DNA of 44,305 nucleotides, taken from the NCBI RefSeq assembly GCF_015207525.1, contig NZ_JADEWR010000008.1, forward strand, positions 1 to 44,305, read 5' to 3'. The notes beneath the pieces are model-generated. The model made no database searches, was not told the origin of the DNA, and saw only the letters and a program-made list of their open reading frames with translations. Shown piece by piece: positions 9,051-16,566 of this stretch (its first letter is position 1; every line of letters starts with the position of its first letter). This stretch comes from Nodosilinea sp. LEGE 06152 (lineage in GTDB: Bacteria; Cyanobacteriota; Cyanobacteriia; Phormidesmidales; Phormidesmidaceae). The translations under genes and the position numbers were made by a program.

Positions 9051-9109
9051 AATTGTTCCTCACCCTGATCCGCTCTCGAGGAGAGAAAGGACAAACGTGA
9101 GGAACAATT
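9051..9109. repeat. Inverted repeat with nested hairpin downstream of yihY-like gene
   Basis: Perfect 13-base arms (AATTGTTCCTCAC at 9051-9063 and its complement at 9097-9109) enclose 33 bases that contain a smaller hairpin CTCTC/GAGAG. It begins 10 bases after the stop codon and may act as a terminator or processing structure. It lacks a T-run, so it could also be a small mobile palindromic element. Confidence 0.6.
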
Positions 9110-9235
9110 CTTCCTAGGAAAAGGAATAGAGCCTGGTCTTCCGCAGGACGCGCTCGACCATCCCCGGAACGGTAGCGATGGCCGTCGCGCTTGGGACATC
9201 GGCCTCTTTTAGTGGCAAAAACTGGGACAGTGCTA

Positions 9236-9303
9236 CGGCGTATAGCCATCGCTTCAGGGAACACAAGTCATGTCCTGACCGTTCTAGCGATGGCTATACG
9301 CCG
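9236..9303. repeat. 18-bp inverted repeat element (TATAGCCATCGC type)
   Basis: Perfect 18-base arms at 9236-9253 and 9286-9303 surround a 32-base loop. The arm contains TATAGCCATCGC, which recurs at 23705 and, as a disrupted complement, at 23812-23829. This points to a small family of dispersed palindromic elements. The element sits just downstream of the fasciclin gene on the other strand. Confidence 0.65.
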
Positions 9304-9347
9304 GGTTAGAGGCGCATTGTTCTGACTACGTCAGCTAAACCCCAGGT

Positions 9348-9992
9348 TTAGTAGATGCTGTCTACGCCCAGGCGGGAGGCCAGCTGCTGTTGCAGGGTTT
9401 CGGGCAATAGCACTCGGTTGACGGCGTGGATAACGCCGTTGTTGGCCTGAATATCGGGGGTGACAACGCTGGCGTTATTGACGACAATGCCAGAGTCTAG
9501 AACGGCAACCGCAACTCCGCCACCCAGGGTGCTAACGCCACCTGTGCTGAGTTGGTCAGAGGTGACAGAGCCTTCCACCACGTGGTAAGACAGCACCTGA
9601 GCCAGCAGGTCCTGGTTTTCGGGCTGGAGCAGGTACTCTAGAGCGCCGTCGGGCAGTTGAGCAAACGCTTCATCGGTGGGGGCAAACACCGTGTAAGGGC
9701 CTTCGCCAGACAGGGTTTCGCTTAACCCTGCGGCCTGTGCTGCCTGCACCAGGGTGTTAAAAGAATCGCTGCTGCTAGCCACATCGACGATGGACAAGTT
9801 CGCGGTGGTGCCGGTAGTGCCGGTAGTGCCGGTGGTGCCAGTAGTATCCGGCTGCTGCTGGGTCGTTGTCTCCGGCGTGCCGCCAGTATTGTAGCTGTCT
9901 GCCTGGGCCTGGGCGGTACCGCTCAGCAGCAGGCCAAAGCCGGTTACGACAGCGGCGATCGCAGTGTTGCGGCAGATGTTTGAGAAACGCAT
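9348..9992 (-). CDS. Secreted fasciclin (FAS1)-domain protein
   Basis: A 214-residue exported protein. The ATG at 9992 gives M-R-F-S-N-I-C with GAGGAAAT just upstream; an upstream ATG at 10028 would add 12 residues and is less well placed. The signal peptide runs to A-Q-A-Q-A (about residue 30). A Thr/Gly/Gln-rich linker with T-G-T repeats follows. A single FAS1 domain covers residues about 66-200, with the H1-like Y-T-V-F-A-P-T-D-E-A-F and the H2-like G-V-I-H-A-V-N-R-V-L-L-P. FAS1 domains act in adhesion or surface interactions and are common in cyanobacteria. Periplasmic or cell-surface location is expected. The Thr-Gly linker is encoded by a short GCCGGTAGT-type DNA repeat and may vary in length between strains. 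Confidence 0.92.
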   Translation of the reverse strand: MRFSNICRNTAIAAVVTGFGLLLSGTAQAQADSYNTGGTPETTTQQQPDTTGTTGTTGTTGTTANLSIVDVASSSDSFNTLVQAAQAAGLSETLSGEGPYTVFAPTDEAFAQLPDGALEYLLQPENQDLLAQVLSYHVVEGSVTSDQLSTGGVSTLGGGVAVAVLDSGIVVNNASVVTPDIQANNGVIHAVNRVLLPETLQQQLASRLGVDSIY

Positions 9993-10279
9993 AGGATATT
10001 TCCTCGCTAATTTTTCTTCGTTCGGCATGTAAAGTTTAATGAAGAATCTTGGCCCCTCTCATCTGTCGATAGGGGTGGATGACTACAGGTGCTTTCGCGC
10101 ACGAGAAAGCACCCTTTGGTAAAACAAGCCGTAGCAGGACTTGATCGCGCTAGGGCAGCAGCATCTGCCGCTGGCAGGAAGACAGCACCTACTCAACGGT
10201 AGAGGATATGAAACACGCATTTAGTGGCGCTTTGCACCCCTAGTACGCAAATGCGATCGCAGTTTTACCCTCACCGCCA

Positions 10280-10678
10280 ATGACTTTTCTTGAAAACAAC
10301 AAAGCTACGCTGCGGGTTATTTTGGCCGTCTGCATGGTCGTTGCCGGGATTTCCCATTTTGTAGTGCCACAACCCTACATTCGCATTGTGCCGGGGTTTT
10401 TACCGTCTCCAGCATTCCTGGTTTACGCCAGCGGCGTGATTGAAGTCTTGCTGGCTTTAGGGTTGCTGGTGCCATCTACGCGCCAGCTCTCGGCCTGGGG
10501 CCTGGTAATCTTATTCATTGCGGTTTATCCAGCCAACCTCAATATGGCGTTTAACCACATTCAGATTTCTGGCATTCCAGATACCTGGTGGTTTCAGGCC
10601 ATTCGCCTGCCCTTTCAGTTTGTGCTGATTGCCTGGGCCTACTGGTATACCCGTTCTGAAACCCCCCAGCTATCGTAA
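10280..10678 (+). CDS. DoxX-family membrane protein
   Basis: A 132-residue protein with four hydrophobic segments. It has the DoxX-like pattern A-G-I-S-H-F in the first helix, a P-x-F-L-V-Y-A-S-G-V-I-E-V-L-L-A-L-G segment, and N-L-N-M-A-F-N in the loop after the third helix. DoxX proteins form small integral-membrane complexes linked in other bacteria to thiol and redox homeostasis; no specific role can be read here. Its stop lies two bases before the next start, so it should be cotranscribed and translationally coupled with the MgtC-like gene. Confidence 0.85.
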   Translation: MTFLENNKATLRVILAVCMVVAGISHFVVPQPYIRIVPGFLPSPAFLVYASGVIEVLLALGLLVPSTRQLSAWGLVILFIAVYPANLNMAFNHIQISGIPDTWWFQAIRLPFQFVLIAWAYWYTRSETPQLS

Positions 10679-10680
10679 CT

Positions 10681-11109
10681 ATGGATCCTTTGTCTCCCAT
10701 TCCCTGGTTATCTGCTGCCGGACGTTTGGGTATCGCTATTCTGTTTGCGGCCATCATCGGCCTCGATCGCGAATTCAGCAACAAAGCGGCTGGCCTCAGA
10801 ACCAATATGCTGGTAGCGCTGGGGGCCGCCCTGTTTGTTTTAGTCACGGTTCAAAGCGGGCTGGCTCAAGCCGACAACAGCGCTATGGGGCGCATTCTGC
10901 AGGGCATTATTACTGGGGTTGGGTTTGTCGGGGCTGGCTCAATTTTTCGCGAAGATCGGGTGCGGGGCCTGACCTCGGCCACCGCCGTCTGGATTTCTGC
11001 TGGGGTGGGGGTGGCGGCTGGGCTAGGCCAGTGGCAGCTGGGTTTGCTAAGTACCCTATTTGCTTTAATAATTCTGCGCCTGATGAAATTTGCCGAAAAA
11101 CGGATCTAA
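10681..11109 (+). CDS. MgtC/SapB-family membrane protein
   Basis: A 142-residue MgtC/SapB-family protein with four or five membrane helices. The family motifs are clear: G-L-D-R-E after the first helix, A-G-L-R-T-N-M-L-V-A-L-G-A, then G-I-I-T-G-V-G-F-V-G-A-G-S-I-F-R, then V-R-G-L-T-S-A-T-A-V-W. The protein lacks the C-terminal cytoplasmic ACT-like domain of Salmonella MgtC, like many bacterial members. The family is associated with survival in low magnesium and with modulation of membrane ATP synthase or transport. It shares a two-base junction with the DoxX-like gene. Confidence 0.92.
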   Translation: MDPLSPIPWLSAAGRLGIAILFAAIIGLDREFSNKAAGLRTNMLVALGAALFVLVTVQSGLAQADNSAMGRILQGIITGVGFVGAGSIFREDRVRGLTSATAVWISAGVGVAAGLGQWQLGLLSTLFALIILRLMKFAEKRI

Positions 11110-11500
11110 ACCAAATCGACGTTTAAGAGTGGAGTTATCGGTAAAAAAACTTCGTGTTTAGACTTGGGCTAAAGCATTAAAAGTACTGCTTAACGTATTC
11201 GGCTCCGGCGCTGCGTAAAGCTGGAATGGTGGGCTCTGTAATGCCCTGATTGCAGGGTAATTTGAGCTTTCGAAAAAATCTATCGGTGGGGTGATAGGTT
11301 CAACCTCGGCCACTGTTATGGTGGCAATTAACCAGCTTTATAAATACCAGCCTGCCTCAAATTGATATAGCGGTGAGCAGATAGCTACTTACAGGCAGCG
11401 TTGGTTCAGCACCGTGGCGTTATCGCTATATTCACAATTCCGAAAGCTCACGCTGTGAATGTGCCGTACAGCCCTACTCTATTGAGACTCAAATAACTTC
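11110..11500. other. Intergenic region with imperfect inverted repeat
   Basis: No gene is supported in these 391 bases. At 11360-11439 the ends AATTG-ATATAGCG and CGCTATAT-TCACAATT form an imperfect inverted repeat of about 80 bases, similar in size to the other small palindromic elements here. A direct role in regulating the following DUF6335-like gene cannot be shown. Confidence 0.45.
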
Positions 11501-11947
11501 ATGAACTCCAAACCAGCGAGCGAGAAAGAAAGAGATTCTACCCAAGTTTCTTCGTCCCAGGCGATCGATAAAACGCCTCCTGCCGCCGATGAACCTATAA
11601 CTGACTTGTCGCCTGCTCAAGCAGCGGAGGAAGCAGCCCGTATGGGTCTAGAAGACAACAGCGCCATGATTGGGGCTGAAGTGGCAACAAACAATCGTAT
11701 GGCATCGGGTAGTCCCACCACCGCAGATGACCCCGACGCCATGATTGAGCAGGCTAAGGTGGTGGGCGAAGAGGCTATCGGTGGTACTACCCCCACCCCC
11801 GATCAAAGCAATGTCGACGACATTGCAGCGGCGGTGGGCATTGATACCCAGGCCGAGCAGCCCGTCGCGGTCAAAGATGAAATGGATCGTCGCGATGACC
11901 AGCGGTTTGAGCTTGATCCTGACTCGAAGGATCCTGCATCCTACTAA
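11501..11947 (+). CDS. DUF6335-like acidic protein
   Basis: A 148-residue, strongly acidic and probably mostly disordered protein. The C-terminal half matches the pattern I know from cyanobacterial DUF6335 proteins: G-E-E-A-I-G-G-T-T-P-T-P-D-Q-S-N-V-D-D-I-A-A-A-V-G, followed by R-R-D-D-Q-R-F-E-L-D-P-D-S. No function is known for the family. The ATG has no strong ribosome binding site. The stop is five bases before the start of the CHAD gene, so the two are very likely one operon. Confidence 0.75.
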   Translation: MNSKPASEKERDSTQVSSSQAIDKTPPAADEPITDLSPAQAAEEAARMGLEDNSAMIGAEVATNNRMASGSPTTADDPDAMIEQAKVVGEEAIGGTTPTPDQSNVDDIAAAVGIDTQAEQPVAVKDEMDRRDDQRFELDPDSKDPASY

Positions 11948-11952
11948 AGCTT

Positions 11953-12888
11953 ATGGCTTATCGATTTTTTGCCGACAGCACCGTTGAGGCTAACATCCGT
12001 CGCATTCTCAGTGAACAGCTGGAAAAGGCCGTTCAACAGCTTAGCGAAGACTTTCAGCAAACCCCAGGGGAAGCGGTTCACAACGCCCGCAAGCACCTGA
12101 AAAAGTGTCGGTCGGTGCTGCGGCTGGTGCAGACATCGATTGCCCAAGATACCTACAATCGAGAGAAAGAGCTGCTGCGCGACCTGGGGCGATCGCTCTC
12201 GCTAGCCCGCGATAGTGAGGTCTATCAGCAAACCCTCAACGACCTGCTCGACACCTACGGTGTTGACCTAGGCACTAAGGACTTCTTCAAGCTGCAGGAG
12301 AGTCTGGGCGACCTTCATCAGATCAGGCTTAAGGCCCTGACCGATGGCGATACTCCGATCGCCGCCGTTATCTCAGATCTCAAAGACAGCCGCGAGCGAC
12401 TCAACCAGCTTGCCCTCAAGACAACGGGTTGGAAAGCCCTCGCTAAAAACCTAACAAAACTCTATGGCCAGGGGCAAACGCGCTACCACGCCGCCTACAA
12501 AGACGGCGGCGACGAAGCTTTTCACGACTGGCGCAAGCGAGTCAAAGACCTGTGGCACACTACCTGTCTGCTAAAGCCGGTGTGGCCCAACGTGATGAAC
12601 GCATTTGAGTCAGAAATTCATCAGCTTGCCCAAGCCCTGGGAGACGGGCACGATATTGCGGCACTGCGATCCTTTTTGCTTGACCCACCAGCCGAAGTCG
12701 CGATCGAAGAGGTTCACATGCAGGTGCTTCTGCCCCTCATGAAGCATCGTCAGCACAGGCTATATCAGCAGGCCAACGAACTCGGGCACAAACTTTACTG
12801 CGAAGACCCCGCCGCCTTCACCCACCGCATGGCCAGCTACTGGCAGCCCTGGTTTTCATCTGCATCATCTAGCCCAGCCGAGTCCTAA
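11953..12888 (+). CDS. CHAD-domain protein
   Basis: A 311-residue all-helical CHAD protein. CHAD domains bind inorganic polyphosphate through conserved His/Lys/Arg residues lining a basic groove. The first repeat shows A-V-H-N-A-R-K-H-L-K-K-C-R at residues 41-53 (H43, R46, K47, K50, K51) and L-S-L-A-R-D. The second half shows F-H-D-W-R-K-R-V-K-D-L-W with H191. No CYTH/triphosphatase domain is attached, so it probably has a binding or targeting role, for example at polyphosphate granules. It follows the DUF6335-like gene by five bases. Confidence 0.9.
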   Translation: MAYRFFADSTVEANIRRILSEQLEKAVQQLSEDFQQTPGEAVHNARKHLKKCRSVLRLVQTSIAQDTYNREKELLRDLGRSLSLARDSEVYQQTLNDLLDTYGVDLGTKDFFKLQESLGDLHQIRLKALTDGDTPIAAVISDLKDSRERLNQLALKTTGWKALAKNLTKLYGQGQTRYHAAYKDGGDEAFHDWRKRVKDLWHTTCLLKPVWPNVMNAFESEIHQLAQALGDGHDIAALRSFLLDPPAEVAIEEVHMQVLLPLMKHRQHRLYQQANELGHKLYCEDPAAFTHRMASYWQPWFSSASSSPAES

Positions 12889-13035
12889 GCTCAAGGAACT
12901 CCGCTACAAGCCCTGACCACTGGAAACCCAACTCGCGTTCCCCTTCTGTGGAACGGGACCGATTTGCGGTAGGGCGAATAAAGCAAATGGTGAGGCTTTA
13001 GCCACCGTTCTGGGGAGGAGCGAGGCCCAGCCGCA

Positions 13036-14118
13036 TCAGCCCTTCTGAGGCAGGCGAAAGATATCGGCAAACACCGACTTTGGATCGGGGCGGCGGGTAT
13101 CGTCGGGGGAATCGTAGACCACCATGAGGCTGTCATCGAAGCCCATACAGGGCATCAGCGTCAGGCCCTCGGCGTGGTCAGAGCCAATGGTAAACGGCAG
13201 ATCAAACAGCACCTTGAGCCGACCCGAATCCTGGTTCCACAGCGTGTCGTCGGTATGATTGAGTACGTCTTCGAGCCGAAACATTTGCATTGCGCCTTCT
13301 AGCTCCATGGTGGGGCCAGCCAGCACCAGCAGATCGCCATCGTGCAGGCACAGCTCGCGAACGCCCTGGCCGTTGAGGTCAAGAAAGTGTTTGCGGTACA
13401 GGCACCCCTCACCCAGGTCTTTGAGGACAAGCTCGCCGGGTTCGCCGTCCTCTACTTCAATCTCAAGAATGATGGCCCAGCCCCGCAGCACCGGACCGCG
13501 CAGCCCTAAAAAGATTTGGTTTCCGTTGACTGCAATGCCTTCAATATCAAAGCCGTTGTCTTTAGAGGGCAGCTGCATCTTTAAAAATAGGCCCAGGTGC
13601 TCGTCTTCAGCGAGAGCTTCGAGCAGCAGGTTGTGGTCGTTGACCTGCTTGAGGCTAGCCGCCGTCAGAATGTCGTTTTTATCGTTAGAACGGGCATAGG
13701 TGGGTACTATTTCACCATTTAGAATGGGCAGTCGGGCCAGCAGCGATCGATTTGGATCGCTTTCAATTTCGGAGAGGCGTTCAATATCTTTATGCTGTTT
13801 TTTGCCCTTCGCCTGACTGCGTTTTAGGCTGTGAGAACCCACTACCCAGAGATAGCCGTCGCAGTAGTCAAGCCCCTCAATATCAATTTCAGATTCGTGA
13901 TCAAACAGCTTGATAAAATCTTTTAGATGAAACGTTTTGTGGTTGCCGTAGGCACCGTTTCCCATGGGCGTTAGCCGCTCTATAGTGACAAATTCGTCAG
14001 AGCCAATCCATAAACTGCCGTCGGGGGTGCGCGTCACGGCCGACAGTTCGGCTAACAGATCGTCCGAATCGGTCTGAAAGCTGAGCAGAACGCGGCTGAG
14101 CAGAAAACCATTGGGCAT
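13036..14118 (-). CDS. DUF3616-family protein, probable beta-propeller
   Basis: A 360-residue cytosolic protein of the DUF3616 type, which I recognise from L-S-A-V-T-R-T-P-D-G-S-L-W-I-G-S-D-E near the N-terminus, D-I-E-G-L-D-Y-C-D-G-Y-L-W-V-V-G-S-H-S at about 99-117, D-I-E-G-I-A-V-N-G-N near the middle, and S-D-H-A-E-G-L-T-L near the C-terminus. The repeated D-I-E-G / A-E-G-L elements suggest propeller blades. The biochemical function is unknown; the conserved acidic E-G motifs could be catalytic or metal-binding as in other propeller hydrolases, but this is speculation. No signal peptide. It converges on the CHAD gene with 147 bases between them that hold no feature I can support. Confidence 0.8.
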   Translation of the reverse strand: MPNGFLLSRVLLSFQTDSDDLLAELSAVTRTPDGSLWIGSDEFVTIERLTPMGNGAYGNHKTFHLKDFIKLFDHESEIDIEGLDYCDGYLWVVGSHSLKRSQAKGKKQHKDIERLSEIESDPNRSLLARLPILNGEIVPTYARSNDKNDILTAASLKQVNDHNLLLEALAEDEHLGLFLKMQLPSKDNGFDIEGIAVNGNQIFLGLRGPVLRGWAIILEIEVEDGEPGELVLKDLGEGCLYRKHFLDLNGQGVRELCLHDGDLLVLAGPTMELEGAMQMFRLEDVLNHTDDTLWNQDSGRLKVLFDLPFTIGSDHAEGLTLMPCMGFDDSLMVVYDSPDDTRRPDPKSVFADIFRLPQKG

Positions 14119-14659
14119 AGTATGCGGCTAGGTACTGTTAGTGCTGCTTAAATCACCTATCTAACAATGTAGCGGCTGCAGTAGAGGCCGACATCGCCCA
14201 AAGGGAAGGATTTGCGTGATTAAGGTCAAATTTTCTATAGTTCGGTAGAGGCTGACACGGCTCAAGTTACCTACGTTTAGATCACCTGCTCGACCCTTAA
14301 GGAGCCCTGCATGAACAGCCCTGTTTCGCCTGCTGGGGTGGTTCAACCTCAACCGCAGGAGTTGCTCGGGGCCTTTGGCGTGGATGCTGCCCAGGGGCAG
14401 AACAGTCGGCAGGTCGAACGTCAGCGAGAAAAGTACGGCTGGAACCGACTCGAAGAGGCGAAACAACATGGAGCGGGGGCAATCTTTATAGAGACATGTG
14501 GCGTATGGTCGCTAGCCAGACTGTGATGGAGGCGGACTGGGCACCACTAGGTTGTCGGGGCGCACCTGGGGCTGGTGTTTGGAGCTAGCTTGATTCCGCT
14601 TGTTGTGGACAGCTAGGTAAGTATTGTTTGAGCACAACGCAAAGCGGTAAAGCAGTCCC
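14119..14659. other. Intergenic region holding an ATPase remnant
   Basis: The only supported element in these 541 bases is the P-type ATPase remnant at 14311-14526. The two stretches near 14186 and 14245 share a short GTAGAGGC-type similarity. The bases after the remnant have no intact frame. Confidence 0.5.
14311..14526 (+). pseudogene. Truncated N-terminus of a P-type cation ATPase
   Basis: The frame has a good ribosome binding site (AAGGAG, eight bases before the ATG) but encodes only 71 residues. Residues 16-52 (P-Q-E-L-L-G-A-F-G-V, S-R-Q-V-E-R-Q-R-E-K-Y-G-W-N-R-L-E-E-A-K) match the cytosolic N-terminal domain of Ca2+/cation-transporting P-type ATPases, where Q-x-x-Y-G-x-N-x-L precedes the first membrane helix. 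After A-I-F-I the family pattern is lost and the frame stops; the rest (about 800 residues) is missing. I read it as the remnant of a deletion. A functional short peptide cannot be excluded. Confidence 0.6.
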
Positions 14660-15289
14660 ATGTTTGACTGGATCACGACCTGGATTGAGTCCCTCGGCTA
14701 CCTCGGTATCTTTGGCCTGATGGTGCTGGAGCATTTGTTTCCACCCATTCCGTCGGAGCTGGTAATGCCCCTGGCCGGGTTTGTCAGCCGCGACAGCACG
14801 GCGCTAAACCTGGGTGGGGTAATTTTAGCTGGCTCCCTAGGTTCGCTGCTGGGGGCGTCGGCCTGGTACGTGGTGGGGCGGTTGATTACCCAGGAGCAGC
14901 TGATGGACTGGGTGCGGCGCTACGGGCGCTGGCTGACGCTCAAGCCTCGTGATATCGACAAAGCGTTTGACTTCTTTCAGCGCAGCGGCGGTAGCTGGGT
15001 GGTCGGGGTCGGTCGCCTGGTACCGGGGGTGCGCACCTACGTATCGGTGCCAGCCGGGCTTAGCCATATGCCGCTGCTGCCTTACCTGGGCTACTCAGCC
15101 CTGGGCACCGTGCTGTGGACAGGAATGCTGGCCGTTGCGGGCTATGTTCTGGGCGACCAGTTTGAGCGGGTGCAGACGGTGCTTGGCCCGATTAGCAAAA
15201 TTGTGCTGATTACGCTGGCGATCGCCGCCGTTGTTTGGGTGATCAAGCGCCGCCAGCGCCGTGAGCATAGCCAGCACCGGAAGCGCTAG
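14660..15289 (+). CDS. DedA-family membrane protein
   Basis: A 209-residue DedA (SNARE-associated, VTT fold) membrane protein. It shows the N-terminal G-Y-L-G-I-F-G-L-M-V-L-E-H-L-F-P-P-I-P-S-E motif, where the acidic residue in P-P-I-P-S-E is conserved, and G-S-L-L-G-A-S-A-W-Y-V-V-G-R. The cytoplasmic motif F-F-Q-R-S-G-G-S-W-V-V-G-V-G-R-L-V-P-G-V-R-T-Y-V-S-V-P-A-G is also present. Some DedA proteins flip undecaprenyl phosphate or phospholipids; the substrate here is not known. Residues 199-209 form a basic tail. It stands alone on the plus strand. Confidence 0.93.
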   Translation: MFDWITTWIESLGYLGIFGLMVLEHLFPPIPSELVMPLAGFVSRDSTALNLGGVILAGSLGSLLGASAWYVVGRLITQEQLMDWVRRYGRWLTLKPRDIDKAFDFFQRSGGSWVVGVGRLVPGVRTYVSVPAGLSHMPLLPYLGYSALGTVLWTGMLAVAGYVLGDQFERVQTVLGPISKIVLITLAIAAVVWVIKRRQRREHSQHRKR

Positions 15290-15325
15290 CCTGGGCCAGA
15301 TGGCTACCAGAGGCTAACTAGAAAC

Positions 15326-16408
15326 CTAGCTGTGGCTGTAGGTAAGGGTTTGGCGCAGCTCGGTGACCTGCTGGCGCAGCATTTCTAGCTGCGCCAGGGC
15401 CTTGCCGGTGGTCAGCAACTCTTCGGCCTGGGCCAGACCCGCCGCCAGAGAAGCCGCCGCGCCCCCCTGCCACAGGTAAAACCCGGCGTTCCACAGGGCG
15501 GTTTTGTACAGCTCGGTGGGGTGGCCTGCCAGCACCGATCGCAGCCGATCGCCCAGGGAGGCCTCACTGCCCAGCTCCACATCGTCGCCCTCAAAACCGT
15601 AGTCGCGGGGGTGCAGCAGCAGTCGCTCAAAGCGGCCCTGGTGGCTAACGCCGACGATCGCCGTGCGCGCCCGAGCCAGGTCGCAGCTGCCCTCCAGCCC
15701 CTTGACGCTAATCCAATCCGTTTGCCCACGCAGGCCAAAGGTGCCCTTGGCAAAGTCTTCGGTGGGCGGGTGCACAAACCCCATCACCTGGGTGTGGGGG
15801 CCAGCATAGGGCGACCACATCAGCTCCACGGTGGCGAAGGGGGGGCGTTTGCCAATTTGGTCGCGGTAGGGCACCAGGCCGTGGGCGGCGGGAAAGTGCT
15901 GGGGCAGATAGACAAAGCCCAGGCCAGTGCGGTTGAGCAGGGTGTGGGCCTGCTCCAGGCTGTGGGTGCTGAGGTCAACTCCCAGCTGTTGCCACAGCTC
16001 AACTAAGGGAATACCGGCTTTGGTGGGCATGCGATCGCCGCCGTGGAGCACCACCGGCACCCCCGCCGCCATCAGCACCAGGGCGGTAACGGGGGTGACC
16101 GGAGCGGTGCGCGATCGCCCGTCGTAGGGGCAGCTCAGCACCAGAGCGCGGCGGCTGTAGGCGCTGTCGGGGGCGATCGCGGGTAGGGTTGGTCCCAGGG
16201 CCTCGTAGGCATCGAGGGTACCGGCCAGTTCTTCGGCGGTGGGGCGCTTGATCCGGTGGGCAATCATAAACGCGCCGATTTGGGCCGGGGTGGCGGTTTG
16301 GGTCAGCATCATGCGGGTGGCGGCGGCGGCTTCGGCGCGAGTGAGCGCTCTGGAGGTGTGGCTACCGCTGCCCACGTGCTTGAGCAATTCCCGAAACTCG
16401 TTACTCAT
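15326..16408 (-). CDS. cnaT: CnaT-like anthranilate phosphoribosyltransferase-family protein
   Basis: A 360-residue member of the TrpD/glycosyltransferase-3 fold (an ATG six codons upstream is also possible). The usual phosphoribosyl-pyrophosphate loop G-T-G-G-D is replaced by S-C-P-Y-D-G-R-S-R at residues 92-100, and the usual V-K-H-G-N-R is replaced by L-H-G-G-D-R at 121-126. It is therefore not a standard tryptophan-pathway enzyme. In Anabaena, CnaT is such a TrpD-like protein needed for expression of the nitrate-assimilation operon. The position beside ntcB and close to nirA makes the same assignment likely here. Its molecular activity is unknown. Confidence 0.8.
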   Translation of the reverse strand: MSNEFRELLKHVGSGSHTSRALTRAEAAAATRMMLTQTATPAQIGAFMIAHRIKRPTAEELAGTLDAYEALGPTLPAIAPDSAYSRRALVLSCPYDGRSRTAPVTPVTALVLMAAGVPVVLHGGDRMPTKAGIPLVELWQQLGVDLSTHSLEQAHTLLNRTGLGFVYLPQHFPAAHGLVPYRDQIGKRPPFATVELMWSPYAGPHTQVMGFVHPPTEDFAKGTFGLRGQTDWISVKGLEGSCDLARARTAIVGVSHQGRFERLLLHPRDYGFEGDDVELGSEASLGDRLRSVLAGHPTELYKTALWNAGFYLWQGGAAASLAAGLAQAEELLTTGKALAQLEMLRQQVTELRQTLTYSHS

Positions 16409-16566
16409 AGTTGGTCTGTCCCTCATCTGTCCCTCAAGGGGGGCAGGGTTTGCAGATCATAACCCGTTAGGGCGGGGGGGCGGTCGGATCGTCGCTTAGA
16501 TTGGCGGCCAGGGTGGTTATTAGACTGACTATCCAGTTGGTGGGACTGGCTGGCCCTGGTTTGGCG

